Of a stretch of DNA of 64,000 nt, positions 56,778 to 64,000 are shown one piece after another. Source of the stretch: DASUPK01 sp963744105 (GTDB lineage: Bacteria; Actinomycetota; Thermoleophilia; Solirubrobacterales; 70-9). The stretch is from assembly GCA_963744105.1 (NCBI GenBank), contig CAVUSJ010000006.1, forward strand, positions 1 through 64,000, written 5' to 3'. Position 1 is the first letter of the stretch; each line of letters opens with the position of its first letter. The notes beneath the pieces are model-generated. The model saw nothing but the letters and a program-made list of their open reading frames with translations. It was not told where the DNA came from and did no database searches. The position numbers and the translations under genes were made by a program.

Positions 56778-57053
56778 GTGGCGGTCCGGCAATCCGATGA
56801 CCTGATCAGCGCGCTCGAAGCCGCGGGTCGCCGTGCGATGGCGCTCCTGCAAGACGATGCCGGCCGGGATGGGGAGCGGTCGGAGGCCTCCGGTGAGGAC
56901 GATCAGCGTGCCGGCACGGTCTCGGCGGGTGCCAGGCTGCTCGCTACGCGGATGGCCATCGAGTGCAGCAGCAGGGGGACGATTGCGTCGCGACTACACC
57001 GGGAATTCGGCATCGAGGATCCGACGGCGATCCTCCGCGAGGCGGATCTCTGA
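56778..57053 (+). CDS. Small conserved-looking helical protein
   Basis: A 91-aa protein of unknown function. N-terminal helix with QSDDLISALEAAGRRAMALL, a variable acidic linker, and a C-terminal module ARLLATRMAIECSSRGTIASRLHREFGIEDPTAIL. I recognise the pattern RLLA-x-MA ... IA-RL--EFGI-DP--IL as a recurring actinobacterial module but know no function. A degraded relative with the same end is found at 58221-58528. The GTG start has no clear ribosome-binding site. Divergent from the sortase gene with 25 bp between the starts. Confidence 0.5.
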   Translation: MAVRQSDDLISALEAAGRRAMALLQDDAGRDGERSEASGEDDQRAGTVSAGARLLATRMAIECSSRGTIASRLHREFGIEDPTAILREADL

Positions 57054-57085
57054 TCGAAAGCTGAAATCCACGCCGGAGGACCGGG

Positions 57086-57091
57086 TAGGTT
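57086..57091 (+). promoter_or_regulatory. -10-like hexamer of leaderless gene
   Basis: TAGGTT, six bases before the GTG at 57098. Confidence 0.45.
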
Positions 57092-57097
57092 GCACAG

Positions 57098-58078
57098 GTG
57101 GGAGACCCAGGAGTGGAAAAGCTGACCAGGAGAGGTCTTTCCGCCTTCCTTGCTGAGCATGAGGAATGCGGAGGGGGTTTCGAGGTGCGGCGCCAGGAAG
57201 GCTCCACCGGCTCCATCGTGCGGGTCATCTGCGGCGGATGCGGGGAGCCTGCGGAATACCCGGCCGCGTCGGACGAGGGCCTGATCCCGGATGAGCCGGC
57301 AACACGAAGCTCGTCGCGGCGAATGGGGAGGAAGAAGGCCGAAGAGAACGGACCGCCATCGAGGGAGGAGGGGTCGTCCCCGGCCGCCGCCTCGTCCCCG
57401 AAGGACGATGCTTCCCGGCGACGCGCCCCCGGCTCCTCCTCGATCGGCTGGCGTAGTTGGCTTCCCGGCGCAATCGCCGGACTGATCGGGGGTGCACTGG
57501 TTCTGATCGTTCTCGCGATCGCCTCCGGCGGTGGCTCGGACAAGGGATCTTCTTCCGGCGCCGAGTCGGCCAACACCAAGGCACCCACTGGGCCGGCGCG
57601 GACTGCGCCGGCGCCCACCACTCCGACGCCGTCGCCCCAGCGGCGATCCAGGGCATCCCGACGTGTGAGCAATCTGGATCAGCGGCAACTCGCCGAACGG
57701 GTGTCGATCGGCGTCCCGCGGGGCTGGAGCGCCGGTGTGAGCGGTGGCGCCGTGACCCTGTCCGCCCGCAACGGAAGAGCCGAGGTGCAGGTGTACTACG
57801 AGCCCGGGGCCAAGTCGGAAGCCGATCTCGTGCAGGGCTCGAAGAGGTTCCTCCTTCAGCGACACCCGGGCGCCCACGTCGCCGCGGTCGCACCCACCGA
57901 TGCGGGCGGCAGGCAGGCCAGGACCGTGCGGGTCGTATATCCGGGCGGGACCGAGTCAGCCACCGTTCTCGTCGCCGACGGCTACAGCTATCTGATCCTC
58001 GAGCGTCTGGGCAAGCCCTCGTCGGCCGAGGCGCGGCGAACGGCCGAGGCTGTGGCCATGAGCTTCAGGCCGATATGA
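57098..58078 (+). CDS. Membrane protein with zinc-ribbon-like N-terminus
   Basis: A 326-aa protein, family not recognised. Residues about 20-50 contain HEECGGGF and VICGGCGE, which could bind zinc. A charged, Ser-rich cytoplasmic part follows, then one membrane helix (LPGAIAGLIGGALVLIVLAIASGGG), a Thr/Pro linker, and an extracellular domain of about 130 residues beginning ERVSIGVPRGWSAGVSGGAVTLSA and ending AEAVAMSFRPI. That outer domain resembles the small alpha-beta domains found after PknB-like or forkhead-type membrane proteins, perhaps a sensor. Leaderless start. It lies between the small helical gene and its degraded copy. Confidence 0.65.
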   Translation: MGDPGVEKLTRRGLSAFLAEHEECGGGFEVRRQEGSTGSIVRVICGGCGEPAEYPAASDEGLIPDEPATRSSSRRMGRKKAEENGPPSREEGSSPAAASSPKDDASRRRAPGSSSIGWRSWLPGAIAGLIGGALVLIVLAIASGGGSDKGSSSGAESANTKAPTGPARTAPAPTTPTPSPQRRSRASRRVSNLDQRQLAERVSIGVPRGWSAGVSGGAVTLSARNGRAEVQVYYEPGAKSEADLVQGSKRFLLQRHPGAHVAAVAPTDAGGRQARTVRVVYPGGTESATVLVADGYSYLILERLGKPSSAEARRTAEAVAMSFRPI

Positions 58079-58220
58079 GCTTCGGACCCCTCTCCGTCAA
58101 TGCGTCCAAGCGGCCGGGTCCCGCCAAGGTTTGCGACAGATTGCGGATGTGGCGGCCTGCTTGCGCTCGAACCATCTCCTCTCAACGTCGAGCTGTTCTA
58201 TGCCGATCTGATCAACCGAA

Positions 58221-58528
58221 ATGCTTAGGCAGGGAAATCACGACTTTCCGGATCGGGTAGAGCGGGCCGTCGCGGCGGCGGACAAGCTGGCCGCCGAGCG
58301 GCGCGTAAGGACGGAGTAACGACGGAGGTTCAAGCCCCAGGCGGAGTCCAAGCCGAAGGCCGCTCCGAAGCCTCGGACCAGATCGGAGAGCGAGCTCTCC
58401 GAGGGCCTCCGGCTCCTCACCGCTCAGATGGCGGCGGCCGGCGCCGACAACGGCAGATCGCCGATCGCCTCCGCCAGGACTTCGGGATCCAGGATCCGGA
58501 ACGGATCCTGAAGAGCATGGGCCTCTGA
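58221..58528 (+). pseudogene. Degraded copy of the 56778-57053 gene family
   Basis: Reading across three frames recovers a related protein: HDFPDRVERAVAAADKLAAERR from an ATG at 58221 up to a TAA near 58317, then a Lys/Pro-rich linker and GLRLLTAQMAAAGAD in a second frame, then RQIADRLRQDFGIQDPERILKSMGL and TGA (58526-58528) in a third. The last two parts align with ARLLATRMAIECSS and IASRLHREFGIEDPTAIL of the intact gene. At least two frameshifts are needed. The surrounding 470 bp (58079-58549) hold no other gene. Confidence 0.5.
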
Positions 58529-58549
58529 GCCGGCTCGTCGTTTCCTCGT

Positions 58550-59539
58550 TCAGTTGAACCTGGAGAATGCACGCGGGCTCGCCTTCCGCGTCCGCAGGTC
58601 CAGGTCGGCGGCATCGAGCAGCTCGGCCGGGGTGGACCCGTCGTGCGGGAACACGGCGGTCCCGATGCTCGCCGAGACCCGCGCGTCACCAGACCTGATT
58701 CCTCGCAGAGCCCGTTGGATGCGGCGGGAGAGCAGCTCAGCGTCCTCCCGGCTCGTTTCGGGCGCGATCACGGAGAACTCGTCGCCTCCCTGCCTGTAGA
58801 CGCCGTCCTCGTCACGAACCTTGGCGTCGAGCAGTGAGCCGACTATCGCCAGCAGCGCATCGCCGACCAGGTGGCCGCTCGACTCGTTGACCGTCTTGAA
58901 CCCGTCGAGATCCATGGTGAGCAGGGCGAACTCGCGGTGTCTCCTCGCATGGCGGCCGGTCTCGTGGTTCAGGCGCGTCATCAGGGCGCGGTAGTTCCCG
59001 ACGCCGGTCAGTCCGTCGACGATCGAGAGGCGCCGGTAGGCCTCCCGGCTCGTGTGAAGCCCGGCCGTGAAGCGGCCGGCGACCACCGCCACGAAGATCG
59101 CCGCGGGGCCGACCACGAGCACCCAGAGAGCGGTGTCCCGAGTGGGCTCCGACGAGTAGGCGAAGGGCATCAGCAGCGCGAGAACGATCAGCCCGAGGAG
59201 GGCGAAGGCGATGCGCTGGTTCGGGAAGACGAGGGCGACGTACAGCGCGATCGGCAGGAAGAGGGAGGTGAGCACGGAGTCGATCAGGGCGATGTCGACG
59301 CCGACCTGGACCACGGCGATCACGGGCACCGCGAAGAGCCAGCGCTCATCAACCCCCTCGGCGGGGACGAGCAGGCAGATCAATCCGATGAACGACGTCA
59401 CGGCGGCGATCGCGAAGATCGCGAGGGTGGCGTCCACCCCGAGCACCAGCGCGGTCGCATAGGCGGTCACTGCGGTGACGATCAGCAGCGCGCCGCCCAG
59501 TCTCCACGCACTTCGCGGACTGATAGCGGGAGTCCCCAT
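58550..59539 (-). CDS. Membrane diguanylate cyclase (GGDEF)
   Basis: A 329-aa enzyme making cyclic di-GMP. Six predicted helices (residues about 12-155) form a small membrane sensor, followed by the GGDEF domain: VDGLTGVGNYRALMTRL, LLTMDLDGFKTVNESSGHLVGDALL and the active site YRQGGDEFSVIA. The I-site RxxD is not obvious. c-di-GMP commonly controls exopolysaccharide production, which fits the location after the sortase/exopolysaccharide region, but no PilZ or EAL domain is seen nearby. Divergent from argG with 58 bp between starts. Confidence 0.92.
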   Translation of the reverse strand: MGTPAISPRSAWRLGGALLIVTAVTAYATALVLGVDATLAIFAIAAVTSFIGLICLLVPAEGVDERWLFAVPVIAVVQVGVDIALIDSVLTSLFLPIALYVALVFPNQRIAFALLGLIVLALLMPFAYSSEPTRDTALWVLVVGPAAIFVAVVAGRFTAGLHTSREAYRRLSIVDGLTGVGNYRALMTRLNHETGRHARRHREFALLTMDLDGFKTVNESSGHLVGDALLAIVGSLLDAKVRDEDGVYRQGGDEFSVIAPETSREDAELLSRRIQRALRGIRSGDARVSASIGTAVFPHDGSTPAELLDAADLDLRTRKASPRAFSRFN

Positions 59540-59597
59540 TTTGTTCCGGCGATTGTCTCAGCACGGGCAGAGTGAAAGCGCCACACTTCCCGGCTCA

Positions 59598-60869
59598 ATG
59601 ACCGCGGACCAAGATACTCCTGAGGCTCCGAGAATCGCCTCCTACCAGGCCGACCCCGAGCAGGTCGGCCGCGTGCTGCTCCTCTACTCCGGCGGGCTCG
59701 ACACAAGCGTGATGCTGAAGTGGATCCAGGAGCGCTACGGCGCGGAGATCGTGACGCTCACGGTGAACCTGGGCCAGCCGGGGGAGGAGTGGGGGGTGGT
59801 CACAGGGAAGGCCGAGCAGCTCGGGGCGGTGGAGACCGTCGTGGTCGACGCGCGGGAGGAGTTCGCGAACGACTACGTGCTGCCCTCGATCAAGGCGAAC
59901 GCGCTCTACGGGGGCGGCTATCCGCTCTTCACCGCACTCGGGAGGCCGCTGATCGGCAGGCTCGCGGTCGAGGCCGCTCGCGAGCACGGCTGCGACACAA
60001 TCGCCCACGGCTGCACCGGCAAGGGCAACGACCAGGTCCGGATCGAGGCGACCATCGCGACGCTTGACCCGGAGCTCCGGATCATCGCTCCGGTGCGCGA
60101 ATGGCAGATGGGGCGGGAGGAGGAGATCGCCTACGCGCGCGATCACGGCATCCCCGTGAAGGGCGGGACGGAGGTCTCGCCCTACTCGATCGACGACAAC
60201 CTCTGGGGGCGCTCCTCGGAGGGAAGGGAGATCGAGGACCTGGACGCCGCTCCGCCCGACGACGTCTTCCAGCTCGTCACGCGACCGGAGGACGCGCCCG
60301 ACGAGCCGCAGGAGGTGACGGTCGGATTCGAGAGCGGCCGCCCGGTCTCGCTCGACGGCGAGGAGCTCAGGCTGGTCGAGCTGCTCGAGCGCGCCGCGGA
60401 GATCGGGCAGCGGCACGGGGTCGGGATCGTCGACCACATCGAGGACCGTGTGGTGGGGTTGAAGGTCCGCGACCTCTACGAGGTACCGGCGGCGGAGATC
60501 GTCCTGACCGCGCACCGCGAGCTCGAGAAGCTCGTCTGCACCATTCACCAGAACAACTTCAAGGGAGCGCTCGAGAGCCACTGGGCCTACCTCTGCTACG
60601 CCGGGCTCTGGCTCGAGCCGCTGAGGTCCGACCTCGACGCCTACATGGACTCGGTCAACGAGTTCGTCACCGGCGAGGTGACGCTGAAGCTCTACCGTGG
60701 GTCGGTGACCCCGATTCGGAGAAGCTCACCATTCGCGCTCTATGACCGCTCGCTGGCTTCGTTCGGCGAATCTGGGGGAGACTTCTCCCAACACGCGAGC
60801 CCCGGCTTCATCGAGTTGTTCACGCTGCAGAGCCGACTGGCCCACCGCATCAGAAAGGAGTCACAGTGA
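59598..60869 (+). CDS. argG: Argininosuccinate synthase
   Basis: A 423-aa enzyme joining citrulline and aspartate with ATP. The PP-loop VLLLYSGGLDTSVMLKWIQ, then HGCTGKGNDQVRIEATIATL, REWQMGREEEIAYARDHGIPV and YSIDDNLWGRSSEGREIED are all typical. The ATG at 59598 is chosen; an upstream frame start at 59475 shadows the cyclase. It lies 28 kb from argCJBD, with the exopolysaccharide locus in between. A 50-codon gene follows with a GTGA overlap. Confidence 0.96.
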   Translation: MTADQDTPEAPRIASYQADPEQVGRVLLLYSGGLDTSVMLKWIQERYGAEIVTLTVNLGQPGEEWGVVTGKAEQLGAVETVVVDAREEFANDYVLPSIKANALYGGGYPLFTALGRPLIGRLAVEAAREHGCDTIAHGCTGKGNDQVRIEATIATLDPELRIIAPVREWQMGREEEIAYARDHGIPVKGGTEVSPYSIDDNLWGRSSEGREIEDLDAAPPDDVFQLVTRPEDAPDEPQEVTVGFESGRPVSLDGEELRLVELLERAAEIGQRHGVGIVDHIEDRVVGLKVRDLYEVPAAEIVLTAHRELEKLVCTIHQNNFKGALESHWAYLCYAGLWLEPLRSDLDAYMDSVNEFVTGEVTLKLYRGSVTPIRRSSPFALYDRSLASFGESGGDFSQHASPGFIELFTLQSRLAHRIRKESQ

Positions 60870-61018
60870 TCTATCGGCTGATCGGCAGGGCAATCGTTGT
60901 ATTCCTCTGGCGCGCCTACGGGCGTGAGATCCGCATCGCGGCGGGCGCCGGCGTGGCGCTGACAGCGCTCGGCGTCGGTGCTTATCTCGCCTCGCGCGGC
61001 GGCGAGGACGAGGTCTGA
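60866..61018 (+). CDS. 50-aa membrane protein coupled to argG
   Basis: A 50-aa protein, MIYRLIGRAIVVFLWRAYG at the start, then a short Ala/Gly-rich helix (IAAGAGVALTALGVGAYLA) and an acidic end. Its GTG overlaps the argG stop (GTGA), and argG's end contains AGGAG at a suitable distance, so it is very likely translated. Two short hydrophobic segments suggest a membrane location. Function unknown. Confidence 0.6.
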   Translation: MIYRLIGRAIVVFLWRAYGREIRIAAGAGVALTALGVGAYLASRGGEDEV

Positions 61019-61019
61019 T

Positions 61020-61220
61020 CTAGAAGCCGGGGGGGCGCCGGATCAGATGGGAGTGCTCCGAGCCGGGAATGGAGCGCACCCTGGCGTCGTGCGTCTGGAT
61101 CGCGCGCTCGCGTTGCGCCCGGGAGAGCTCCCGGAGGAGCGCCACCAGTCGGCTGCGCCGCCGCGGCTTCGCCGTCGTGGGGGTGGTGTGAACCCTGACC
61201 GTGCCCGCATGCGCCTCCAT
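61020..61220 (-). CDS. Small basic hypothetical protein
   Basis: A 66-aa basic protein, not recognised, with ALLRELSRAQRERAIQTHDARVRSIP in the centre. The ATG at 61220 has GAGAGGAG about six bases upstream, which is the main support. Its stop codon lies one base from the stop of the 50-aa gene on the other strand. Confidence 0.5.
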   Translation of the reverse strand: MEAHAGTVRVHTTPTTAKPRRRSRLVALLRELSRAQRERAIQTHDARVRSIPGSEHSHLIRRPPGF

Positions 61221-61313
61221 CTCAGCTCCTCTCGATCGGTTGCTCGTCTCTTGAACGACACCAATGGTCCTCGTCGTGAGGTATCAGCGCAACATGAATT
61301 CCTTCTTGAGGTG

Positions 61314-61328
61314 ATAAGTTTCCCTTAT
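61314..61328 (+). promoter_or_regulatory. Inverted repeat at LysR gene start
   Basis: ATAAG and CTTAT separated by five bases; the second arm overlaps the ATG of the LysR gene. The T-N-A-type spacing is compatible with a LysR self-regulatory site in an AT-rich patch. Confidence 0.4.
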
Positions 61329-62253
61329 GCTTGATGTGAGGCGGCTGAGGGTGCTTCAGGAGGTCGTGACGCGCGGGTCTTTCTCGGCCGCGGCGGAATC
61401 GCTTCACCTCTCGCAGTCCGCCGTCAGCCAGCAGATCGCGGTGCTCGAGCGGGAGGTCGGGGTCTCCCTCCTCGAGCGCACCAGCGAGGGGCCCAAGCTG
61501 ACCGCCGCCGGGGAGGCCCTGATGTCACACGGCGACGCGGTGATGTGCCGGCTCGAGGAGGCAGAGCGGGAGCTCGCACAAATCGCCGGACTGGAGGGTG
61601 GGCGTCTTCGACTGGCGAGCTTCCCCACCGCGAGCGCGACGATCATGACCCGGGCGCTGTCGCTTTTCCGTGAGCGGTTTCCCAGGGTCGAGCTCCAGTT
61701 CTCGGAGGACGAGCCGGAGGACTCCTTCCCGGCGCTCAAGCGAGGGGACTTCGACCTCGCGGTCGTCTTCGACTATCCCGACTTCCCGCTCGAGTTCGCC
61801 CGTGACGTCGAGGCTGAGCTGATCTACGAGGAGCCCATGCGAGTGGCCCTGCCGCCCGGGCATCCGCTCGCCGGGGCCAAGTCCGTTCGGATCGAGGATC
61901 TCGCCGAGGAGGACTGGCTCTGCGGGGCTCTGCCGAGCTCCTGCCGTGACCAGGTGCTCGAGCTCTGCCGCGACGCGGGCTTCGAGCCGAACATCAGCTT
62001 CCGCAGCGAGGACTACGAGGTGATCAAGGGGTTCGTCGCCGCCGGGCTGGGCGTGACGATCCTTCCGGAGCTGGCCGGGGGACACCCCGGGATCGAGCTC
62101 CGCACCGTGCGCGGGCGCAAGCCAATTCGCCGCGTCTGGTCGGTCACCCGCGTGACCGAGGCGCGCTCGCCCGCCGCCGAGGAGATGCTCGGCATCCTGC
62201 GCGAGGTCTGCCGGACCTACCGGGACAACGCGAAGCTCGCTCTAGCGGCCTGA
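61327..62253 (+). CDS. LysR-family transcriptional regulator
   Basis: A 308-aa regulator. N-terminal winged helix-turn-helix (RRLRVLQEVVTRGSFSAAAESLHLSQSAVSQQIAVLEREVGVSLLER) and a substrate-binding domain starting GGRLRLASFPTASATIMTRAL. The ligand is unknown. LysR genes usually control a divergent neighbour; here that is the 66-aa gene at 61220, with a 106-bp gap. The next plus-strand gene is under a c-di-AMP riboswitch and probably separate. Confidence 0.92.
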   Translation: MLDVRRLRVLQEVVTRGSFSAAAESLHLSQSAVSQQIAVLEREVGVSLLERTSEGPKLTAAGEALMSHGDAVMCRLEEAERELAQIAGLEGGRLRLASFPTASATIMTRALSLFRERFPRVELQFSEDEPEDSFPALKRGDFDLAVVFDYPDFPLEFARDVEAELIYEEPMRVALPPGHPLAGAKSVRIEDLAEEDWLCGALPSSCRDQVLELCRDAGFEPNISFRSEDYEVIKGFVAAGLGVTILPELAGGHPGIELRTVRGRKPIRRVWSVTRVTEARSPAAEEMLGILREVCRTYRDNAKLALAA

Positions 62254-62339
62254 ACCCAGGCACGACCTGCACGATTCCTTGCAGGTGTCCGTTTCTGAAA
62301 ATGGGAGCGAGACAGGCGCGGCGCGCCTGTGAGAGCGTT

Positions 62340-62484
62340 CGCTACCGTTCCTGGCTCGATAGAGCCGAATCTCTCGAGTCAGAGAGAGCGGGGAACCCAA
62401 GGTTGTTTGGGGCGAATCGCCGGCAGCAGCTCCGGCGTAACGCGACTCCTTAGCGCGTGAGCCCGTCAGCTAACCCCGCAGGCA
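62340..62484 (+). ncRNA. c-di-AMP riboswitch (ydaO/yuaA class)
   Basis: The conserved blocks of this class are in order: CGCTACCGTTCCTGGCTCG near 62340, GAGCGGGGAACCC (62387-62399), TTGGGGCGAATCGCC (62407-62421), and the 3' block GCCCGTCAGCTAACCCCG (62461-62478) followed by CAGGC. The element ends about 10 bases before the hydrolase start, which has AGGAG. In actinobacteria this riboswitch commonly precedes Rpf and other wall hydrolases and switches them off when c-di-AMP is high. Boundaries approximate. Confidence 0.85.
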
Positions 62485-62494
62485 CCGCAAGGAG

Positions 62495-63547
62495 ATGGAA
62501 GCAGCGACCACATACGTCCGTAGTGCACGCGTCCGGCCCCGCCGGGCATATCGGCGACGGCGCCTGGCGCTCGGCGGGTGCGTGGCCCTGGCCGCGATCA
62601 TCGCTGCCGGCGTCGGCTTCGCCGGGGCCAAGGACCCCTCGCTGAAGAACAAGATCGACGCCGCTCGCTCGGATGCCGGCCAGCTCTCCGACAAGGTGGA
62701 CTCCCAGACGGCGCAGATCGCCTCGCTGACCCAGCAGGCGCACCAGGCGGGCGCCAGGGCGATGGAGCTGAACGCCCAGGTCCAGACTCAGGAGGCCCGC
62801 TCGGCGCAGCTCACCAAGCAGCTCGATGTGGCTGAGCAGCAGCTGGATGCGCTGCGGGGCCAGTACGCGGCCTCGGTCAAGGTGCTCGACCGGCGCCTGG
62901 TCGACATCTACGAGAGCGACCCTCCCGACTACGTCACGGTGCTGCTCAACTCGAACGGCTTCGACGATCTCTCGACCCGCGCCGACTACCTGCAGGCCCT
63001 GCACAACGCCGATATGCGAATCGCCGACCGCGTTGCCTCGCTCCGCGACCAGATGGCGACGCACACGCATCAGGTGGCCGACCTGAAGCAACAGTCCGAC
63101 GCCGAGGCGCAGCAGCTCACCTCCGCGAAGCAGAGCTTCGTCGCGAGCCAGCAGGCCGCGAACCAGGGCGCCGCGGCCGTCGCCCAGGCGCGCGCCGGAG
63201 CCCAGGCCTCGCTCTCGGACGCGCAGGGCCAGGTCGCGCAGCTCGAGCAGCAGAAGGCCGCCCAGCAGGCGTCCGCGGCGTCGGGCTCCGGCTCCGGTTC
63301 GGGCAACCCGGCTTACCTCGGCGGCCCGTACTCGATCCCGACCTACATCGTCATGTGCGAGTCGGGCGGCAACTATCAGGCGCTGAACGCCTCCAGCGGA
63401 GCCGGCGGCGCGTACCAGATCCTCCCCTCGACCTGGGCGGCCTACGGAGGCCACGGCGCCCCGCAGGACGCGCCCAAGGCCGAGCAGGACCGCATCGCGG
63501 CCCAGATCTGGCGGGACTCCGGGCCGAGCGCCTGGTCCTGCGCGTAG
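62495..63547 (+). CDS. Secreted coiled-coil, Rpf/transglycosylase-like hydrolase
   Basis: A 350-aa exported protein. A basic N-terminus (RPRRAYRRRR) and signal helix (LALGGCVALAAIIAAGVGFAGA) precede a long coiled coil (about 50-250) with Gln/Ala heptads and the internal VDIYESDPPDYVTVLLNSNGFDDLSTRADYL block seen in peptidoglycan-hydrolase regulators of the CwlO/PcsB type. After a Gly/Ser linker comes a transglycosylase-like domain of the Rpf type: YIVMCESGGNYQALNASSGAGGAYQILPSTW with catalytic Glu, and QIWRDSGPSAWSC. It would cleave glycan strands during growth or resuscitation. Controlled by the riboswitch upstream. Confidence 0.92.
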   Translation: MEAATTYVRSARVRPRRAYRRRRLALGGCVALAAIIAAGVGFAGAKDPSLKNKIDAARSDAGQLSDKVDSQTAQIASLTQQAHQAGARAMELNAQVQTQEARSAQLTKQLDVAEQQLDALRGQYAASVKVLDRRLVDIYESDPPDYVTVLLNSNGFDDLSTRADYLQALHNADMRIADRVASLRDQMATHTHQVADLKQQSDAEAQQLTSAKQSFVASQQAANQGAAAVAQARAGAQASLSDAQGQVAQLEQQKAAQQASAASGSGSGSGNPAYLGGPYSIPTYIVMCESGGNYQALNASSGAGGAYQILPSTWAAYGGHGAPQDAPKAEQDRIAAQIWRDSGPSAWSCA

Positions 63548-63566
63548 CAACGATCGTTTCAGCCCG

Positions 63567-64000
63567 CTAGCGGAAGAACTCCTGGAGCTCCGGGGCAAGC
63601 ACGTCCGGCGGCGCCGCGTGGTCCTGACCCTCCAGGGTCCGGTACTGAACGTCCGGCAGGAGGCCGACGAGGGCGCGGGCCGCGTTCCGCATCCAGGCCG
63701 GGCTGGCGCCGCCGTCCATCACCAGAGCAGGCACCGTCACGTCGGCCGTGTAGCACGCCGGCAGCGGCTTCCCGGACATGCCTCCGCGCAGCATCACCCG
63801 GCCGTCGTAGGAGACCGTGTGCGCCAGGGGCTCCATCGCCTGCGCCATCGGAGTCTCGGCCATCTGGTTGGCCATCTCGGTTGGCATGCCCGCCGCGACG
63901 GTCATGAAGTACCGGAGGATCTCGTTGCGCTTGCCCTCCGCGGCCAGCCGGTCGAGGTGCTCGACGTAGTCATCCGGGATGGGCGGGCGGGTGCCGTCGA
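63567..64000 (-). CDS. Alpha/beta hydrolase, 5' end outside window
   Basis: The C-terminal 144 codons of an alpha/beta-hydrolase-fold protein are in the window; the frame continues past 64000. Visible are YDYVEHL-like helix sequence, RVMLRGGMSGKPLP, VTVPALVMDGGASPAWM with the acidic-residue strand, and YRTLEGQDHAAPPDVLAPELQEFF with the catalytic-type His. The nucleophile elbow lies outside. Substrate unknown. It converges on the hydrolase gene. Confidence 0.8.
   Translation of the reverse strand, partial: DGTRPPIPDDYVEHLDRLAAEGKRNEILRYFMTVAAGMPTEMANQMAETPMAQAMEPLAHTVSYDGRVMLRGGMSGKPLPACYTADVTVPALVMDGGASPAWMRNAARALVGLLPDVQYRTLEGQDHAAPPDVLAPELQEFFR

Overview
The window is GC-rich, densely coded bacterial DNA that looks like an actinobacterium of the Thermoleophilia/Solirubrobacterales type. 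This placement is an inference from gene content: a WhiG/FliA-type sigma factor beside a Xer recombinase, secreted proteins with Lys/Cys-rich tails, LPxTG/sortase genes, an Rpf-like hydrolase under a c-di-AMP riboswitch, and many apparently leaderless genes. No 16S rRNA or other decisive taxonomic marker is present.

Region 1 (1-6500) is an accessory stretch of small or unrecognised genes: secreted proteins with basic Cys/Lys tails, SnoaL-like proteins and fragments of them, an aquaporin and a muconolactone-isomerase-like protein. Seven same-direction copies of a palindromic repeat punctuate it. The clearest copy has an 11-bp arm, 6-bp spacer, 11-bp arm layout. Region 2 (6500-19660) is mostly housekeeping: a cyclo-ligase-like protein, an L,D-transpeptidase, Xer recombinase, WhiG-type sigma, an EF-G-like GTPase, RNase HI, tRNA-Gly, tRNA-Cys, tRNA-Val, an M23 peptidase, thrS and infC. 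Region 3 (19670-31130) holds a divergent pair of polysaccharide-lyase-like secreted proteins lying between infC and rpmI-rplT, then a TrmH-type methyltransferase, pheST and argCJBD, with most consecutive genes overlapping by a few bases.

Region 4 (31130-56750) is a large exopolysaccharide locus of the Wzx/Wzy type. It encodes a D-glucuronyl C5-epimerase/NodB deacetylase fusion, two CelD-type acetyltransferases, a JmjC-like cupin, a sugar nucleotidyltransferase, a DegT aminotransferase, three glycosyltransferases, sugar epimerases, a nucleotide-sugar dehydrogenase, a flippase, two O-antigen-polymerase-like proteins, a chain-length/tyrosine-kinase protein, an asparagine-synthase-like amidotransferase and a polyprenyl-phosphate sugar transferase. 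Two LPFTG microproteins flank the last gene and a sortase converges on them. The likely product is a surface polymer containing uronic acids and hexosamines. Region 5 (56750-64000) carries a diguanylate cyclase, argG, a LysR regulator, the riboswitch-controlled hydrolase and the end of an alpha/beta hydrolase.

Two regulatory themes recur. Many genes have a TANNNT -10-like hexamer 6-8 bases before the start codon, which implies leaderless mRNA. In three places that leaderless start opens a tiny reading frame: two of these end in an ATGA overlap with the next gene, and one is a Thr-rich peptide upstream of infC.
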